DNA from: Phaeobacter piscinae | GTDB lineage: Bacteria > Pseudomonadota > Alphaproteobacteria > Rhodobacterales > Rhodobacteraceae | Assembly: GCF_002407245.1 (NCBI RefSeq) | Contig: NZ_CP010681.1 | Coordinates: 2,721,001 to 2,785,000, forward strand | DNA: 64,000 nucleotides | Reading direction: 5' to 3' | Part shown: positions 27,197 through 36,929 of the stretch, piece by piece | Position numbering within the stretch: the stretch's first letter is position 1 | How the letters are laid out: each line of letters starts with the position of its first letter | Notes under the pieces: model-generated | What the model saw: the letters and a program-made list of their open reading frames with translations, nothing else | Told to the model about the DNA's origin: nothing | Database searches by the model: none | Translations under genes and position numbers: made by a program

Positions 27197-29413
27197 ATGG
27201 CAGAAAATTCGACCCCCGACATTTTGTATACCATCGTAGACGAAGCCCCCGAGCTGGCCAGCGCCTCGCTGCTGCCGATCATCCGCAGCTTTGCCGCGGC
27301 GGCAGGCGTCTCCGTCGGGACCAAGGACATTTCGCTGGCAGGCCGTATCCTTGCGACCTTCCCCGAAGCGCTGAGCGACACCCAGCGTCAGAGCAATGAT
27401 CTGGCCGAACTGGGCCAACTGGTGAAAACGCCTGAGGCCAATGTCATCAAGCTGCCCAACATCTCGGCTTCTGTACCGCAGCTGACCGCCGCGATTGCCG
27501 AATTGCAGGCCCAGGGCTTTGCGGTTCCGGACTACCCGGCAGATCCTGCAACCGATGCGGAAAAAGAAATCCGCGCGCGCTATGACACCATCAAGGGTTC
27601 GGCTGTGAACCCGGTGCTGCGCGAAGGCAACTCTGACCGTCGCGCAGCCAAAGCGGTGAAAAACTTCGCCCAGAACAACCCGCATTCGATGGGAAAATGG
27701 TCCGCAGACAGCAAGACCAAAGTGTCGTCGATGCCGGGCAATGATTTCTATGCCAACGAAGTCTCCGCCACCATCTCTGCCGCACAGGCGGGTACCGCGA
27801 AGATCGAATTCGTCGGCAAGGACGGCGCGGTCACCGTGCTGAAGGACAGCTGGCCGTTGGAAGAAGGCACCGTTGCTGATGCCACCTTCATGTCGGCCAA
27901 GGCGCTGTCCTCCTTCCTGAAGGACGCGATTGAAGACACCAAAGCCGACGGCACCATGTTATCGCTGCACATGAAGGCCACCATGATGAAGGTCTCTGAC
28001 CCGATCATCTTTGGCCACGCGGTGAAGGCATGGCTGGGTCCGGTCTGGGACAAATACGGCGCTGAAATCGAAGCGGCTGGCGGCTCCGCCAATTCCGGCC
28101 TTGGCGCGGTACTGGCGACCATTGATGGCCTGCCCAATGCGGACGCCATCAAGGCTGAGATCGCCGCATTGGACCGTCCGTCGATGTATATGGTCGACAG
28201 TGACAAGGGCATCACCAACCTGCATGTGCCGTCCGATGTGATCATCGACGCCTCCATGCCAGCGGTGATCCGCGCCGGCGGCAAGGGCTGGGATGAGACC
28301 GGCGCCAAGGGCGACACCAACTGCGTGATCCCCGATCGCTGCTATTCCACCGTCTATGACGAGACCATCAACTTCTTCAAAGCCAATGGCGCGCTGGATG
28401 TGACCACCGCAGGCTCCGTCGCCAATGTTGGCCTGATGGCGCAGAAGGCCGAAGAATACGGCTCCCACCCGACCACCTTTGAAGCGCCTGCCGATGGTAC
28501 CATCCGCATCGTGCTGGCCAACGGCGAGACGCTGCATTCACACGAGGTTGAGGCCGGAGATATCTGGCGCTCCTGCACCGTGAAGAAAGCCCCGATCGAG
28601 AACTGGATCGAACTGGCGATGGATCGTCAGCGTCTGACCGGTTCCGAGGCGATCTTCTGGCTGGACGAAAACCGCGCCCATGACGCTGAGCTGATCAAAT
28701 ATGTGAAGCCCGCACTGGATGCGGCTGGCAAATCCGACCTGTTCCAGATCATGGCCCCGCGTGAGGCGACCGCCCAGTCGCTGAAGACCATCACAGCAGG
28801 CAAGGACAGCATCGCCATCACCGGCAACGTGCTGCGCGACTACCTGACCGATCTGTTCCCGATCCTGGAACTGGGCACCTCGGCCAAGATGCTGTCGATT
28901 GTGAAACTGATGAACGGTGGCGGGTTGTTTGAAACCGGGGCCGGTGGCTCTGCGCCCAAGCATGTGCAGCAGCTGGTGGAAGAAAACCACCTGCGCTGGG
29001 ACTCCATGGGTGAGTTCTGCGCCTTGGGTGAATCACTGAACTTCCTCGCCGACAGCAAAGGCAACGCCAAGGCGGGCGTGCTGGGTGCCGCCGCCGAGGC
29101 CGCGACACAGGGCATTCTGGATCACAACCACTCGCCCTCGCGCAAGGTGGGTGAGCCGGACAACCGCGCCAGCCACTACTGGTTCGCCCGTTACTGGGCC
29201 GAGGCGCTGGCCGCACAGGGGGATGACGCCGAGCTGGCCGCGCATTTCGCTCCAATCGCCGCTGAGCTGGCCGCCAAGGAAGAGGAGATCCTTGCCGAAC
29301 TGGCAGAGGTGCAAGGTCAGGCTGCGGATCTGGGCGGTTATTTCCACACCGATCCGGTGAAAACCGCCGCTGTCATGCGCCCCAGCGCCACGCTGAACGG
29401 CATCATCGGCTGA
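27197..29413 (+). CDS. icd: NADP-dependent isocitrate dehydrogenase, monomeric type
   Basis: TCA-cycle enzyme converting isocitrate to 2-oxoglutarate and CO2 with NADPH formation. The 738-residue length matches the monomeric IDH family (about 740), not the 400-residue dimeric form. Diagnostic stretches are [91 protein letters not shown] and [30 protein letters not shown]. The start is the ATG at 27197 (MAENSTPDI), behind AAAAAGG. A strong terminator follows 45 bases after the stop. Confidence 0.95.
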   Translation: MAENSTPDILYTIVDEAPELASASLLPIIRSFAAAAGVSVGTKDISLAGRILATFPEALSDTQRQSNDLAELGQLVKTPEANVIKLPNISASVPQLTAAIAELQAQGFAVPDYPADPATDAEKEIRARYDTIKGSAVNPVLREGNSDRRAAKAVKNFAQNNPHSMGKWSADSKTKVSSMPGNDFYANEVSATISAAQAGTAKIEFVGKDGAVTVLKDSWPLEEGTVADATFMSAKALSSFLKDAIEDTKADGTMLSLHMKATMMKVSDPIIFGHAVKAWLGPVWDKYGAEIEAAGGSANSGLGAVLATIDGLPNADAIKAEIAALDRPSMYMVDSDKGITNLHVPSDVIIDASMPAVIRAGGKGWDETGAKGDTNCVIPDRCYSTVYDETINFFKANGALDVTTAGSVANVGLMAQKAEEYGSHPTTFEAPADGTIRIVLANGETLHSHEVEAGDIWRSCTVKKAPIENWIELAMDRQRLTGSEAIFWLDENRAHDAELIKYVKPALDAAGKSDLFQIMAPREATAQSLKTITAGKDSIAITGNVLRDYLTDLFPILELGTSAKMLSIVKLMNGGGLFETGAGGSAPKHVQQLVEENHLRWDSMGEFCALGESLNFLADSKGNAKAGVLGAAAEAATQGILDHNHSPSRKVGEPDNRASHYWFARYWAEALAAQGDDAELAAHFAPIAAELAAKEEEILAELAEVQGQAADLGGYFHTDPVKTAAVMRPSATLNGIIG

Positions 29414-29458
29414 CCACGTGGCTGCGTGACCGGGCGACATACTGCCCCTAAACCATAA

Positions 29459-29491
29459 AAAACGCCCGGAGCGATCCGGGCGTTTTCTTTT
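29459..29491 (+). terminator. Rho-independent terminator of icd
   Basis: AAAACGCCCGGA pairs with TCCGGGCGTTTT (12 bp, 4-base loop), followed by CTTTT. The A-rich 5' side lets it work on the reverse strand as well, for the convergent gene ending at 29522. Confidence 0.9.
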
Positions 29492-29521
29492 GTCATCAGG
29501 CTGTTAAGCCCGTGTCAGACA

Positions 29522-30220
29522 TCAGCCCGCACAGCGCATCTGATCTGCTGGTGTATCCCGTTTGGATCTGGCGGCAGCAACCAAGGCGCGAAACAGATTG
29601 AGATGTGCCGCGCGGTAGAACAGATGCTCCGGGTGCCACTGCACACCAATCGCAAAACGTCGCCCCGGATCCTCAACCGCCTGCACCATGCCGGACTGAT
29701 CGCGCCCGGTGACCCGCAGCCCCTGCCCCAAATCGCTGACGGACTGGCTGTGCAATGCGTTGACTTTGAGCCTGGGCACGCCCAACACCCGGCGCAACAC
29801 GCTGTTGTTGGTAATGGTGACCTCTTTGCGAGGCAGAACCGTTTTGTAATTCTGCTGACCATAGAAGGCGTAGGCGTCCTGATAGAGCCGCCCGCCGCGC
29901 GCCACGTTCAACATCTGCGCGCCGCGACAGATCCCCAAGAGGGGTACATCCTGACGCGTCGCCTCGCGCACGATGGCTGCCTCCAGCGCGTCGCGGTCAG
30001 GATCCAGCCGGACCTCAGGCATGATCTGACCATCATACAGTGTTGGCGCAATGTCATCACCTCCGCCAATGACCACGGCATCCACTGTAGAGAGATCCGC
30101 CTCACGGTTGCTTTGCCAGCGGACAGCGTGGCCACCTGACAGCCAGATATTGAGAGCCATCAGTGGAAAAATCCGCCATCCGCTGCGGCGCGAGACTGTC
30201 ACGGCAATCCGCGGTTTCAT
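29522..30220 (-). CDS. Class I glutamine amidotransferase / gamma-glutamyl hydrolase-like (peptidase C26)
   Basis: A 232-residue hydrolase like PuuD. The nucleophile elbow is VPLLGICRGAQMLNVARGG with the catalytic Cys; the catalytic His and Glu are in AIGVQWHPEHLFY. VVIGGGDDIAPTLY is the usual N-terminal Gly-rich loop. The ATG at 30220 (MKPRIAVTVSRRSG) overlaps the amidoligase stop (ATGA), so the two are co-translated. Amidoligase and glutamine-amidotransferase-like peptidase pairs form a known predicted biosynthetic or peptide-modification unit, in which this enzyme may remove or supply a gamma-glutamyl/amide group. Confidence 0.85.
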   Translation of the reverse strand: MKPRIAVTVSRRSGWRIFPLMALNIWLSGGHAVRWQSNREADLSTVDAVVIGGGDDIAPTLYDGQIMPEVRLDPDRDALEAAIVREATRQDVPLLGICRGAQMLNVARGGRLYQDAYAFYGQQNYKTVLPRKEVTITNNSVLRRVLGVPRLKVNALHSQSVSDLGQGLRVTGRDQSGMVQAVEDPGRRFAIGVQWHPEHLFYRAAHLNLFRALVAAARSKRDTPADQMRCAG

Positions 30221-31236
30221 GCAATGCCCTCCCGGCCTGAAATGCCGAGGATATCTGCCGCGTGTTTGGCCCATTCCCGGCTCATCAACTGTTCGCTGCG
30301 CGGTCGCGCCTGCCAGCCCTCAATCAGTGCTTTTAGCCGCCCATCGCGGGCGATCTGTTCTACCTCGGCCCAGCGGTTCCACTCACGGGTGATCGACCAG
30401 TCGGGATCCCCCAGACGGCAATCAGGCAATCTGTAATGGTAGGCAGGCCGCGCGGCGGTTTTGTCTCCCTCCCCCAAGGCTGCACGCACGCGTTCCGGGG
30501 CATAATCCGCAAGCAGCGGCAGCAAATCCAGCGCGTGATTGCGATCGGCGGCATGTTCAAGATAGAGGCGGAGAAGGTCGTCCATGGTCTGCGGAGGGGA
30601 CGCACATAGCGCGTCTACCAAGGCCCTGGGATAGGGCGCGATGAACGGCTGCACACGGCGCGACAGGTCGATCCCCGGCATTCGGCGTAGCAGCGGTTCC
30701 AGCAGCGCAAAGGACGTCAGCACCGGCCCGATATGCTCAGCCGTCATATCGGCAACTTCCACATTCAGATGCACGCCAAAGCCGTTCAGCACACCGTCCT
30801 GCGTACCCGTGGCCCCGGCCTCTGCCAATCTGACGCACAGCTGATCCAGCTGCGACAGCTGCGACTGTTTCAGCGGCGGGGTGACGATTTCGACCGGGAT
30901 CAGCGGTTCCGCCATGGCGACCAGCGTTTTGCCGAGGCCCGGTTTGCTGCGATAACGGCTGTCGAGATAGACCTCTACATTGCCCAGCGCCGTAGCTGCG
31001 ACATGCGGGTTTGGCCCGTCAGCGCGGTCCTGAGCTCGGATCTCGCCGCCAAGTTCACGCTGCACGATTTTTTGGGCGTGCGTAGCGGAAAGGCCGCCGA
31101 ACTCAATCTCGACGCCCACCTTGCGGGCCGCTGCAGATCTGCGCGCCTGCGGCGCCTGCGGCAGGGGGGCTGCGATCACGTCCGATGCGCCACCAGCGGC
31201 ACAGCCCATCTCGCCTTTCAACTCGCTTTCACCCAT
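30217..31236 (-). CDS. Putative amidoligase
   Basis: A 339-residue protein resembling the amidoligase (glutamine-synthetase-fold COOH-NH2 ligase) family. The motifs are RKVGVEIEFGGLSA near residue 40, PVEIVTPPLKQSQLSQLDQL near residue 115, and GVLNGFGVHLNVEV near residue 150; acidic and His residues in these strands should bind Mg-ATP. I chose the ATG at 31236 because GGAG lies six bases upstream; a GTG at 31272 is an alternative. It is coupled to the amidotransferase at 29522-30220. The predicted reaction is ATP-dependent amide or peptide bond formation; the substrate is unknown. Confidence 0.8.
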   Translation of the reverse strand: MGESELKGEMGCAAGGASDVIAAPLPQAPQARRSAAARKVGVEIEFGGLSATHAQKIVQRELGGEIRAQDRADGPNPHVAATALGNVEVYLDSRYRSKPGLGKTLVAMAEPLIPVEIVTPPLKQSQLSQLDQLCVRLAEAGATGTQDGVLNGFGVHLNVEVADMTAEHIGPVLTSFALLEPLLRRMPGIDLSRRVQPFIAPYPRALVDALCASPPQTMDDLLRLYLEHAADRNHALDLLPLLADYAPERVRAALGEGDKTAARPAYHYRLPDCRLGDPDWSITREWNRWAEVEQIARDGRLKALIEGWQARPRSEQLMSREWAKHAADILGISGREGIA

Positions 31237-31362
31237 GTTTGGCTCCGTTGTCGCTCTCTGGCTCAACGTCACCGCTCTGAAAATGTTCCGGATTGCGCCA
31301 TGTGCCCCGACCGGCGAGGTCTCCTTATATGACCCTACCGGGGCGGCTGAGCGCGCCGCACC

Positions 31363-31977
31363 TCACAGCAGCAACATCCACAAGGCAACACCGGCCAGCA
31401 AAAGCGCAAATCCCCGGTTGAGTTGCCGTGCGCGCAGATCGCGGGAAAACTGTCGCGCCAGCCCGTCGCCGATCCAGGTCCAGATCGAGAATGCCACCAG
31501 ATTGTTGAGAGTGAAAATCAGCGTGACGGCCAGCACCGGCGCCAGCGCGTCCCTATCAAGGCTCACCGCCCCCGGAGGTGTGAGAAACTGGCTGAACATC
31601 ACTGTGATAATCACATAGGCTTTGGGGTTGAGCAGCAGCAGGACGACACCATCTCGAAAGCGGGCCGGACGGGCCTGAAGCTCCGCCTGCAGCCCACCGG
31701 CGCGCCACAGGCCACATGCGATCCACAGCACATACCCCGCGCCTGCCATCTTCAGCCAGGTGAACGCCTCCTGCGCCACCGCCTGAGCCGCCAGTGCGCC
31801 GGATCCAATCAGCAGCGTCACCGCAGCCGTGGCGATATGGTAACCCGTTGTCGCAGGCAAGGTCGCGCGAAAGCCAAACCGCGCACCATTGGCCGCAAAA
31901 AACAGATTGCCCGGTCCGGGGCTATAGGCGAGCGGGAACAAAAACAACAACAGCGCCAATACCATATCCAGTGTCAT
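31363..31977 (-). CDS. LysE-family exporter
   Basis: Inner-membrane amino acid exporter of the LysE/RhtB family, 204 residues. It has the family N-terminus with SPGPGNLFFAANGARFGFRATLPATTGYHIA, then FTWLKMAGAGYVLWIACGLWRAGG and FRDGVVLLLLNPKAYVIITVMFSQFL, which contain the expected membrane segments and the NPKA motif. The ATG at 31977 has AGGA upstream. It lies about 130 bases ahead of the amidoligase gene in the same direction, so it could export that system's product, though co-transcription is not certain. Confidence 0.88.
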   Translation of the reverse strand: MTLDMVLALLLFLFPLAYSPGPGNLFFAANGARFGFRATLPATTGYHIATAAVTLLIGSGALAAQAVAQEAFTWLKMAGAGYVLWIACGLWRAGGLQAELQARPARFRDGVVLLLLNPKAYVIITVMFSQFLTPPGAVSLDRDALAPVLAVTLIFTLNNLVAFSIWTWIGDGLARQFSRDLRARQLNRGFALLLAGVALWMLLL

Positions 31978-32185
31978 CTTTGTGGGTCCTCTGCCAGCCT
32001 GCCGGTCCCAAATAGGGCAAACCCTGCAGCGCGCGCGACCCGGAACCTGCGCAATCCTGCGGCGCGATTGACCGCATCAGGAACACTCTGTCCGGTTGCG
32101 GCGTTTGTTCATCAGAGAGCCGCCGAACCTTGCTCCGGCAAGGCCGCCGCGCTGTTCAACTGATCCCGCCAGACTGGAGCTTCCA

Positions 32186-32655
32186 ATGCCGACAATTTAC
32201 GATGCGATTAAGGACGACCATGATACCCACCGCAACTGCTGACCTCCATTCAAGACAGCAAGGTCGAGGCGCGTGGAGCCCTGTGGAAACGGTTTTACGA
32301 AGACGTCAAAAGCCACGCGGCCGCTGAGGAGGAGACGTTCTATTCCAAACTGATCAGCCAAACCTGGGGTCAGGACGCGGCCCGCCATTCCGTACATGAG
32401 CATCAGCAGCTTGATGATCTGATGGAGGAGCTGAATGTGATGAAGATGTCCTCCGACCTCTGGATGACCAAATTCGAACAGCTGAAGCATGAGTACGAGC
32501 ATCACATGGATGAGGAAGAAAACGAGGTCTTCACCCGCGCCAAAGAGGTGATTTCTGACGAGGATCTTGAGGGCTACGGTAACCGCTTCCAACAGCGCAA
32601 GGACGAGGAACGCGGATTGATCGACGAGAAACGCGAAGACAGTCTGGAAGACTGA
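32186..32655 (+). pseudogene. Hemerythrin-domain protein, split by a frameshift
   Basis: The ATG at 32186 starts MPTIYDAIKDDHDTHR, the usual N-terminus of small HHE hemerythrins, but the frame then stops after NC. The next frame continues with LLTSIQDSKVEARGALWKRFYEDVKSHAAAEEETFYSKL, then HSVHEHQQLDDLMEEL and HEYEHHMDEEENEVF, the remaining iron-binding His/Glu helices. The join lies near 32223, where one base appears to be missing (CACCGCAACTG, where HRQLL would need CACCGCCAACTG). The intact protein would be about 156 residues and bind a di-iron centre. A recent mutation or a sequencing error are both possible; only the last 77 residues keep an ATG in frame (32422). Confidence 0.75.
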
Positions 32656-32712
32656 CCCGCCGACCGGGAACCCGCTTTCTGCACCCTGCGCGTATGGGAC
32701 AACAGACCATAG

Positions 32713-32742
32713 AGAGGCCGCCGACGCGCGACCTCTTTTTTT
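32713..32742 (+). terminator. Terminator after the hemerythrin gene
   Basis: AGAGG pairs with CCTCT, with an inner CGC/GCG pair across one mismatch, followed by a run of seven T. It lies 57 bases after the stop. Confidence 0.65.
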
Positions 32743-32763
32743 GTTTGTTGCGCAGGGGAGAGG

Positions 32764-33276
32764 TTACAGCTGCCGGGCCAAGGCCAGCGTCGCCATTGCA
32801 GGCAGGGTCAACAGGGCCTTTGCCGCTTCCACCCGTGCCTCTGTGTAATACTCCGGCTCATGCAGAATATTGATGGTCGCGGCAAGTTCACCCCCGATCA
32901 GCACCGGCAGGTTGATCACCGATCCGCAGCCCAGCTCCCCGATCAACTCCGCATCTGGGAAGACCTGATCGATCTCTTCCAGCGTATTGGCAACAAAACA
33001 GCGGTGCTGGCCATGGACGATCTCGAACCAGTCATTCAGCTCAATCGGCTTGGTGCCGGAGGTCGGATAGTTCTCGGGATCATCGGTATAGGTGCGGCAG
33101 GCCAGCATGGCTGCCATATCCACGGTCATGACCGTGAACAGCTTGGCCCCAACCGTGGCTTTGGTCAGCGCGCAGAGCGCGTCATAGGCCGCCTCGGGGT
33201 CGGTGGCAGCAGCGAGCGTGTCGGTGAACTGGCGCAGCGCCTCTGCAAAATCTTCCGGCAGTCTGTCGTCGGGCAT
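32764..33276 (-). CDS. GAF-domain protein
   Basis: A 170-residue single-domain protein of the GAF type (LTKATVGAKLFTVMTVDMAAMLACRTYTDDPENYPTSGTKP; HRCFVANTLEEIDQVFPDAELIGELGCGSVINLPVLIGGELAATINILHEPEYYTEARVEAA). It has no output domain, so it binds a small molecule or acts as a sensor. I chose the ATG at 33276 (MPDDRLPEDF); a GTG 13 codons upstream would overlap the ABC gene stop. It lies 29 bases downstream of the dipeptide-type ABC operon and may be co-transcribed with it, perhaps as a catabolic or regulatory partner. Ligand unknown. Confidence 0.8.
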   Translation of the reverse strand: MPDDRLPEDFAEALRQFTDTLAAATDPEAAYDALCALTKATVGAKLFTVMTVDMAAMLACRTYTDDPENYPTSGTKPIELNDWFEIVHGQHRCFVANTLEEIDQVFPDAELIGELGCGSVINLPVLIGGELAATINILHEPEYYTEARVEAAKALLTLPAMATLALARQL

Positions 33277-33305
33277 TCGGGTCGATCCCTTCTCTCGGGT
33301 TAGTG

Positions 33306-34052
33306 TCACGCGCACGGCTCCGCGCCACCGCTGGCAGCATAAAGCTGCTGCGTATAGGCATCGCTGAAGGCACCGTCATGCAGCGCCTCAGCCGGGGCGA
33401 TCTCAACAATACGCCCCTTGTTCATCACAGCCATTCGGTCACACATGAAGCTGACGACCGGCAAGTTATGCGTGACCATCAGATAGGTCAGCCCCTGATC
33501 GCGGCGCAGCGTCTTCAGCAGGTTCAGGATTTCCGCCTGCACCGAGACATCCAGCGCCGAGGTCGGCTCATCCAGCAGCATTACCTTGGGATCCAGCATC
33601 AGGGCGCGCGCGATGGCGACCCGCTGACGCTGCCCACCAGACAGCTGATGCGGATAGCGGAACCGGAACCGCTGGTCGAGGCCAACTGCCGCCAGCATCT
33701 CTGCGACGCGGGCGTCGCGCGCCCCGATCCCATGCACCCGCAAGGGCTCCCGCAGCACCCAGTCGACCGGTTTGCGCGGGTGCAATGAGCCATAGGGGTC
33801 CTGAAACACCATCTGGCAGGTTCGCGAAAACGCGCGGTCAATACCGTGGCTGCGTGGCTGGCCCAGCACCGAGATGTCCCCTGTCCAATCAGGGGCGAGC
33901 CCCGCGATGGCTTTCAGCACGGTGGATTTTCCGGAACCGCTTTCCCCCACCAGGGCAAAGCTTTCCCCTTCGGCGACGTCGAAACTGACGTCCCGCACCA
34001 CCTTGGTGTCGCCATAAGAAATATCGAGGTTTCGCAGAGAGATCGCGGTCAT
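33306..34052 (-). CDS. Oligopeptide/dipeptide-type ABC transporter ATPase (DppF-like)
   Basis: A 248-residue ATPase: Walker A LVGESGSGKSTVLKAIAG, Q-loop MVFQDPYGSLHPRKPV (the DPYGSLNPR-like loop of Opp/Dpp ATPases), signature LSGGQRQRVAIARALML, Walker B VMLLDEPTSALD, switch His in MVTHNLPVV. The Opp/Dpp-specific C-terminal extension is short here and the usual Cys cluster is not evident. Its ATG overlaps the preceding ATPase stop (ATGA). It is the last transporter gene of the operon reading from 36854. Confidence 0.88.
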   Translation of the reverse strand: MTAISLRNLDISYGDTKVVRDVSFDVAEGESFALVGESGSGKSTVLKAIAGLAPDWTGDISVLGQPRSHGIDRAFSRTCQMVFQDPYGSLHPRKPVDWVLREPLRVHGIGARDARVAEMLAAVGLDQRFRFRYPHQLSGGQRQRVAIARALMLDPKVMLLDEPTSALDVSVQAEILNLLKTLRRDQGLTYLMVTHNLPVVSFMCDRMAVMNKGRIVEIAPAEALHDGAFSDAYTQQLYAASGGAEPCA

Positions 34053-34894
34053 GTGCCACTCCAGCCTTGTCGGTCGAGCACCGGCAGCGTGTCGCGGGTC
34101 TCTTTCATGCGGGGCACCGCCGCCAGCAGCCCTTGGGTGTAGGGGTGGCTGGCCTTATGCAGGTCCGCGGCGGCGCAGCTCTCCACCACGCGGCCGGCAT
34201 TCATCACCATGATCCGGTCACAATAGCGCGCCACCAGATTGAGGTCATGGCTGATCAGGATGAGGCCCATCCCCTTGTCGCGCACCAGATCATCAATCAG
34301 ATCCAGTACCTGCGCTTGCACCGACACATCCAGTGCCGAAGTCGGCTCATCCGCGATCAACAGATCCGGGCGCGGGATCAGCATCATTGCGATCATCACC
34401 CGCTGCCCCATGCCACCGGACACCTGATGCGGATACATCTGGGCGACGGCCTCCGGGTCATTGATGCGCACCGCCTCCAGCATCTCCAGCACGCGGGCGC
34501 GGGTGTCGCGGCGGTTCAGCCGCTCGTGAACATCCAGCGCCTCAGCGATCTGTGCACCGATGGTCATCACCGGATTGAGCGAGAATTTCGGGTCCTGCAT
34601 GATCATCGAAATCCGTGCGCCGCGCACGCCGCGCATCTGGCGCTCGCTAAGGGTTTGCAGGTCCTGCCCCTCCAGCGTCAGCCGATCCGCCGTCATCCGA
34701 CCCGGATTGCGGATCAGCCGCAGGATGGCGCGACCGGTCATGGATTTGCCGGAACCACTCTCGCCCACGATACCAAGGCGCTCGCGGCCCAGGGTCAGGC
34801 TTAACCCCTTGACCACCTCAACCCGACCCTTGGGGGTCGGAAAACTGACGCGGAGGTTTTCCAGCTCCAGCAGTGGCGCGCGCACATTGCTCAT
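34049..34894 (-). CDS. Oligopeptide/dipeptide-type ABC transporter ATPase (DppD-like)
   Basis: A 281-residue ATPase: LELENLRVSFPTPKGRVEVVKGLSLTLG at the N-terminus, Walker A IVGESGSGKSMTGRAILRL, Q-loop MIMQDPKFSLNPVMTIG, signature VSGGMGQRVMIAMMLI (usual LSGG changed to VSGG), Walker B LLIADEPTSALD, and switch His in LISHDLNLV. The start is the ATG at 34894, which overlaps the permease stop (ATGA); the frame is open much further upstream but that part lies inside the permease gene. Confidence 0.88.
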   Translation of the reverse strand: MSNVRAPLLELENLRVSFPTPKGRVEVVKGLSLTLGRERLGIVGESGSGKSMTGRAILRLIRNPGRMTADRLTLEGQDLQTLSERQMRGVRGARISMIMQDPKFSLNPVMTIGAQIAEALDVHERLNRRDTRARVLEMLEAVRINDPEAVAQMYPHQVSGGMGQRVMIAMMLIPRPDLLIADEPTSALDVSVQAQVLDLIDDLVRDKGMGLILISHDLNLVARYCDRIMVMNAGRVVESCAAADLHKASHPYTQGLLAAVPRMKETRDTLPVLDRQGWSGT

Positions 34895-35793
34895 GATTTG
34901 CCCCCCTGTTTCGGGTCCAGCACATCGCGCAAGCCATCGCCAAGGAAACAAAAGCCGAGGCTGACCACGATGATCGCGATACCGGGCATGGTCGCGACCC
35001 ACCATTGGTCCAGAATAAACACCCGCCCGCGCGAAATCATCGCGCCCCATTCCGGCAGCGGCGGCTGCGCGCCGAGGCCCAGAAACCCAAGCCCTGCCGC
35101 TGTCAGAATGATTCCCGCCATGTCCAGCGTCACCCGCACAATCATCGACGACGTACACAGTGGCAGCACATGCTGCAGGATAACGCGGCTGTGCGAGGCC
35201 CCCAGTAGGCGGGTGGCCGCAATGAATTCTGCGTTTCGGAAGGTCAGCGTTTCGGCCCGTGCAATGCGGGCATAGGCGGGCCACGCGGTGATGGCGATGG
35301 CAATGATCGCGTTTTCGATCCCCGGCCCCAGCGCCGCAACGAAGGCCAGCGCCAGAATAAGCTTGGGCATGGACAGGAACACATCGGTGACGCCCATCAG
35401 GATCCGGTCGGTCCAGCCCCCGAAGTAGCCCGAAACCGCCCCGATGATCAGCCCCAGCGGCGCCGAAATCACCGCCACCAGAGCGACAATCATCAGCGTG
35501 ATGCGCGCGCCGTACACCACGCGGGAAAAGATATCGCGCCCCAGCTCATCCGTGCCCATCCAGTTGGCCCAGGAGGGCGGCAACAGACGGGAGGTCAGGT
35601 CCTGCCCCACCGGGCTTTGCGGCGCGATCCAGGGCGCAAAAGCCGCTGCCAGGATAAGGACGGTGATGATCACAGCCCCCAGCACCGCCAGCGGGTTGCG
35701 CATCAGCGCAAGGATCATGCGATAGGCGCGCCCTGCGGTGGCCTGGGTCCGTGTGGCGGGCGAGTCGTCCAGCAACCAGTCGCGGCTCAGCAT
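34891..35793 (-). CDS. Oligopeptide/dipeptide-type ABC transporter permease (DppC-like)
   Basis: A 300-residue inner-membrane permease of the OppC type with an N-terminal cytoplasmic tail, first membrane segment LAVLGAVIITVLILAAAFAPWI, and LGTD-like WMGTDELGRDIFSRVVYGARITL. The EAA loop region is ETLTFRNAEFIAATRLLGASHSRVI. A GTG at 35796 and an ATG at 35793 are both possible; AAGGAG is best placed for the ATG, which overlaps the DppB-like stop (TGATG). It pairs with the next permease to form the pore. Confidence 0.88.
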   Translation of the reverse strand: MLSRDWLLDDSPATRTQATAGRAYRMILALMRNPLAVLGAVIITVLILAAAFAPWIAPQSPVGQDLTSRLLPPSWANWMGTDELGRDIFSRVVYGARITLMIVALVAVISAPLGLIIGAVSGYFGGWTDRILMGVTDVFLSMPKLILALAFVAALGPGIENAIIAIAITAWPAYARIARAETLTFRNAEFIAATRLLGASHSRVILQHVLPLCTSSMIVRVTLDMAGIILTAAGLGFLGLGAQPPLPEWGAMISRGRVFILDQWWVATMPGIAIIVVSLGFCFLGDGLRDVLDPKQGGKS

Positions 35794-36854
35794 CACAGGC
35801 TCCTTGGGTCGAGAACCCGGTACAGCACATCCGAGATCTTGTTGATGAAGATGAAGACCGCGCCGATCACCAGTGTTGAGCCAAGAACGGCATTCATATC
35901 CGCATTGAGCAGCGCCACAGTGAGATAATTGCCGATGCCGGGCCAGCTGAACACCGTTTCAATCATCACCGAACCTTCCAGCAGCGCCGCATAGGAAAGG
36001 CCAATCACCGTGATCAACGGCACCCGGATCGGTTTGAATCCATGCACCCAGATCACCTTCCATTCCGGCACGCCTTTGACGCGGGCGGTGGTGATGAATT
36101 CCTGGCTCAGCTGGTCCAGCATGAAACTGCGGGTCATCCGGGCGATATAAGCGAGGCTGAAAAACCCGAGGATGGCCGCAGGCAACACCAGATGCGAAAG
36201 CGCGTTCCAGAACACCTCTGTGTCGCCAACCAGCAGGCTGTCGACCAGCAACAGGCCAGTGATCGGATCAATCAACCCATCATAAAAGATGTCGACCCGC
36301 CCCGGCCCGGCGACCCAGCCCAGACCCGCGTAGAACACCGCCAGACCAACCAGCCCCAGCCAGAACGCGGGCACCGAATAGCCCAGAAGCGCAAAGACCC
36401 GGATGATCTGATCGACCCAAGTGCCCTGCCGCGCGGCAGCCCAGACACCCATGGGAACCCCCATAAGCACACCAATCATGATGCCGAGCGTGGCCATTTC
36501 CAGCGTGGCGGGAAACACCCGCGCAAGATCGGACACGACGGGCCGGTTGGTGGAAACAGAGCGCCCCAGATCGCCCTGAAAGACGTCCGCCACATAGGCG
36601 AAAAACTGCACCACCAGCGGACGATCCAACCCCATGGCAACCCGCGCCGCCTCGTATTGGTCCTGAGTGGCGCGATCTCCGACCACTGACAGAACCGGGT
36701 CAATCGGCACCACACGGCCAATAAAAAACGTGATTGCCAGAAGGCCGAGAAAGGTCAGCGTCGACACGATGGCAAAGCCCGCAAGCCCTCGTCCCCAGCG
36801 CAGAACTGCGCGTCTCGTTGTTCCTGTGCTGGTCAAGATACCCTGCCCTTTCAC
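35793..36854 (-). CDS. Oligopeptide/dipeptide-type ABC transporter permease (DppB-like)
   Basis: A 353-residue permease of the OppB type. The first membrane segment is FAIVSTLTFLGLLAITFFIGRVVP, then LGLDRPL-like AMGLDRPLVVQFFAYVADVFQGDLGRSVSTNRPV, the conserved EAA-type loop MLDQLSQEFITTARVKGVPEWKVI, and ETVFSWPGIGNYLTVALLNAD near the end. It is the first gene of the transporter operon, divergent from the XRE-cupin regulator, with an A/T-rich 148-base region between them. The binding protein is not in this operon but at 37699, beyond the regulator. Confidence 0.88.
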   Translation of the reverse strand: MKGQGILTSTGTTRRAVLRWGRGLAGFAIVSTLTFLGLLAITFFIGRVVPIDPVLSVVGDRATQDQYEAARVAMGLDRPLVVQFFAYVADVFQGDLGRSVSTNRPVVSDLARVFPATLEMATLGIMIGVLMGVPMGVWAAARQGTWVDQIIRVFALLGYSVPAFWLGLVGLAVFYAGLGWVAGPGRVDIFYDGLIDPITGLLLVDSLLVGDTEVFWNALSHLVLPAAILGFFSLAYIARMTRSFMLDQLSQEFITTARVKGVPEWKVIWVHGFKPIRVPLITVIGLSYAALLEGSVMIETVFSWPGIGNYLTVALLNADMNAVLGSTLVIGAVFIFINKISDVLYRVLDPRSL

Positions 36855-36929
36855 ATAGCCGAAGCCGACGATTCACGACCGCAGACACACCGGCACCTTG
36901 CCTACGGGCATAAATATTTTTTTTCGTAA

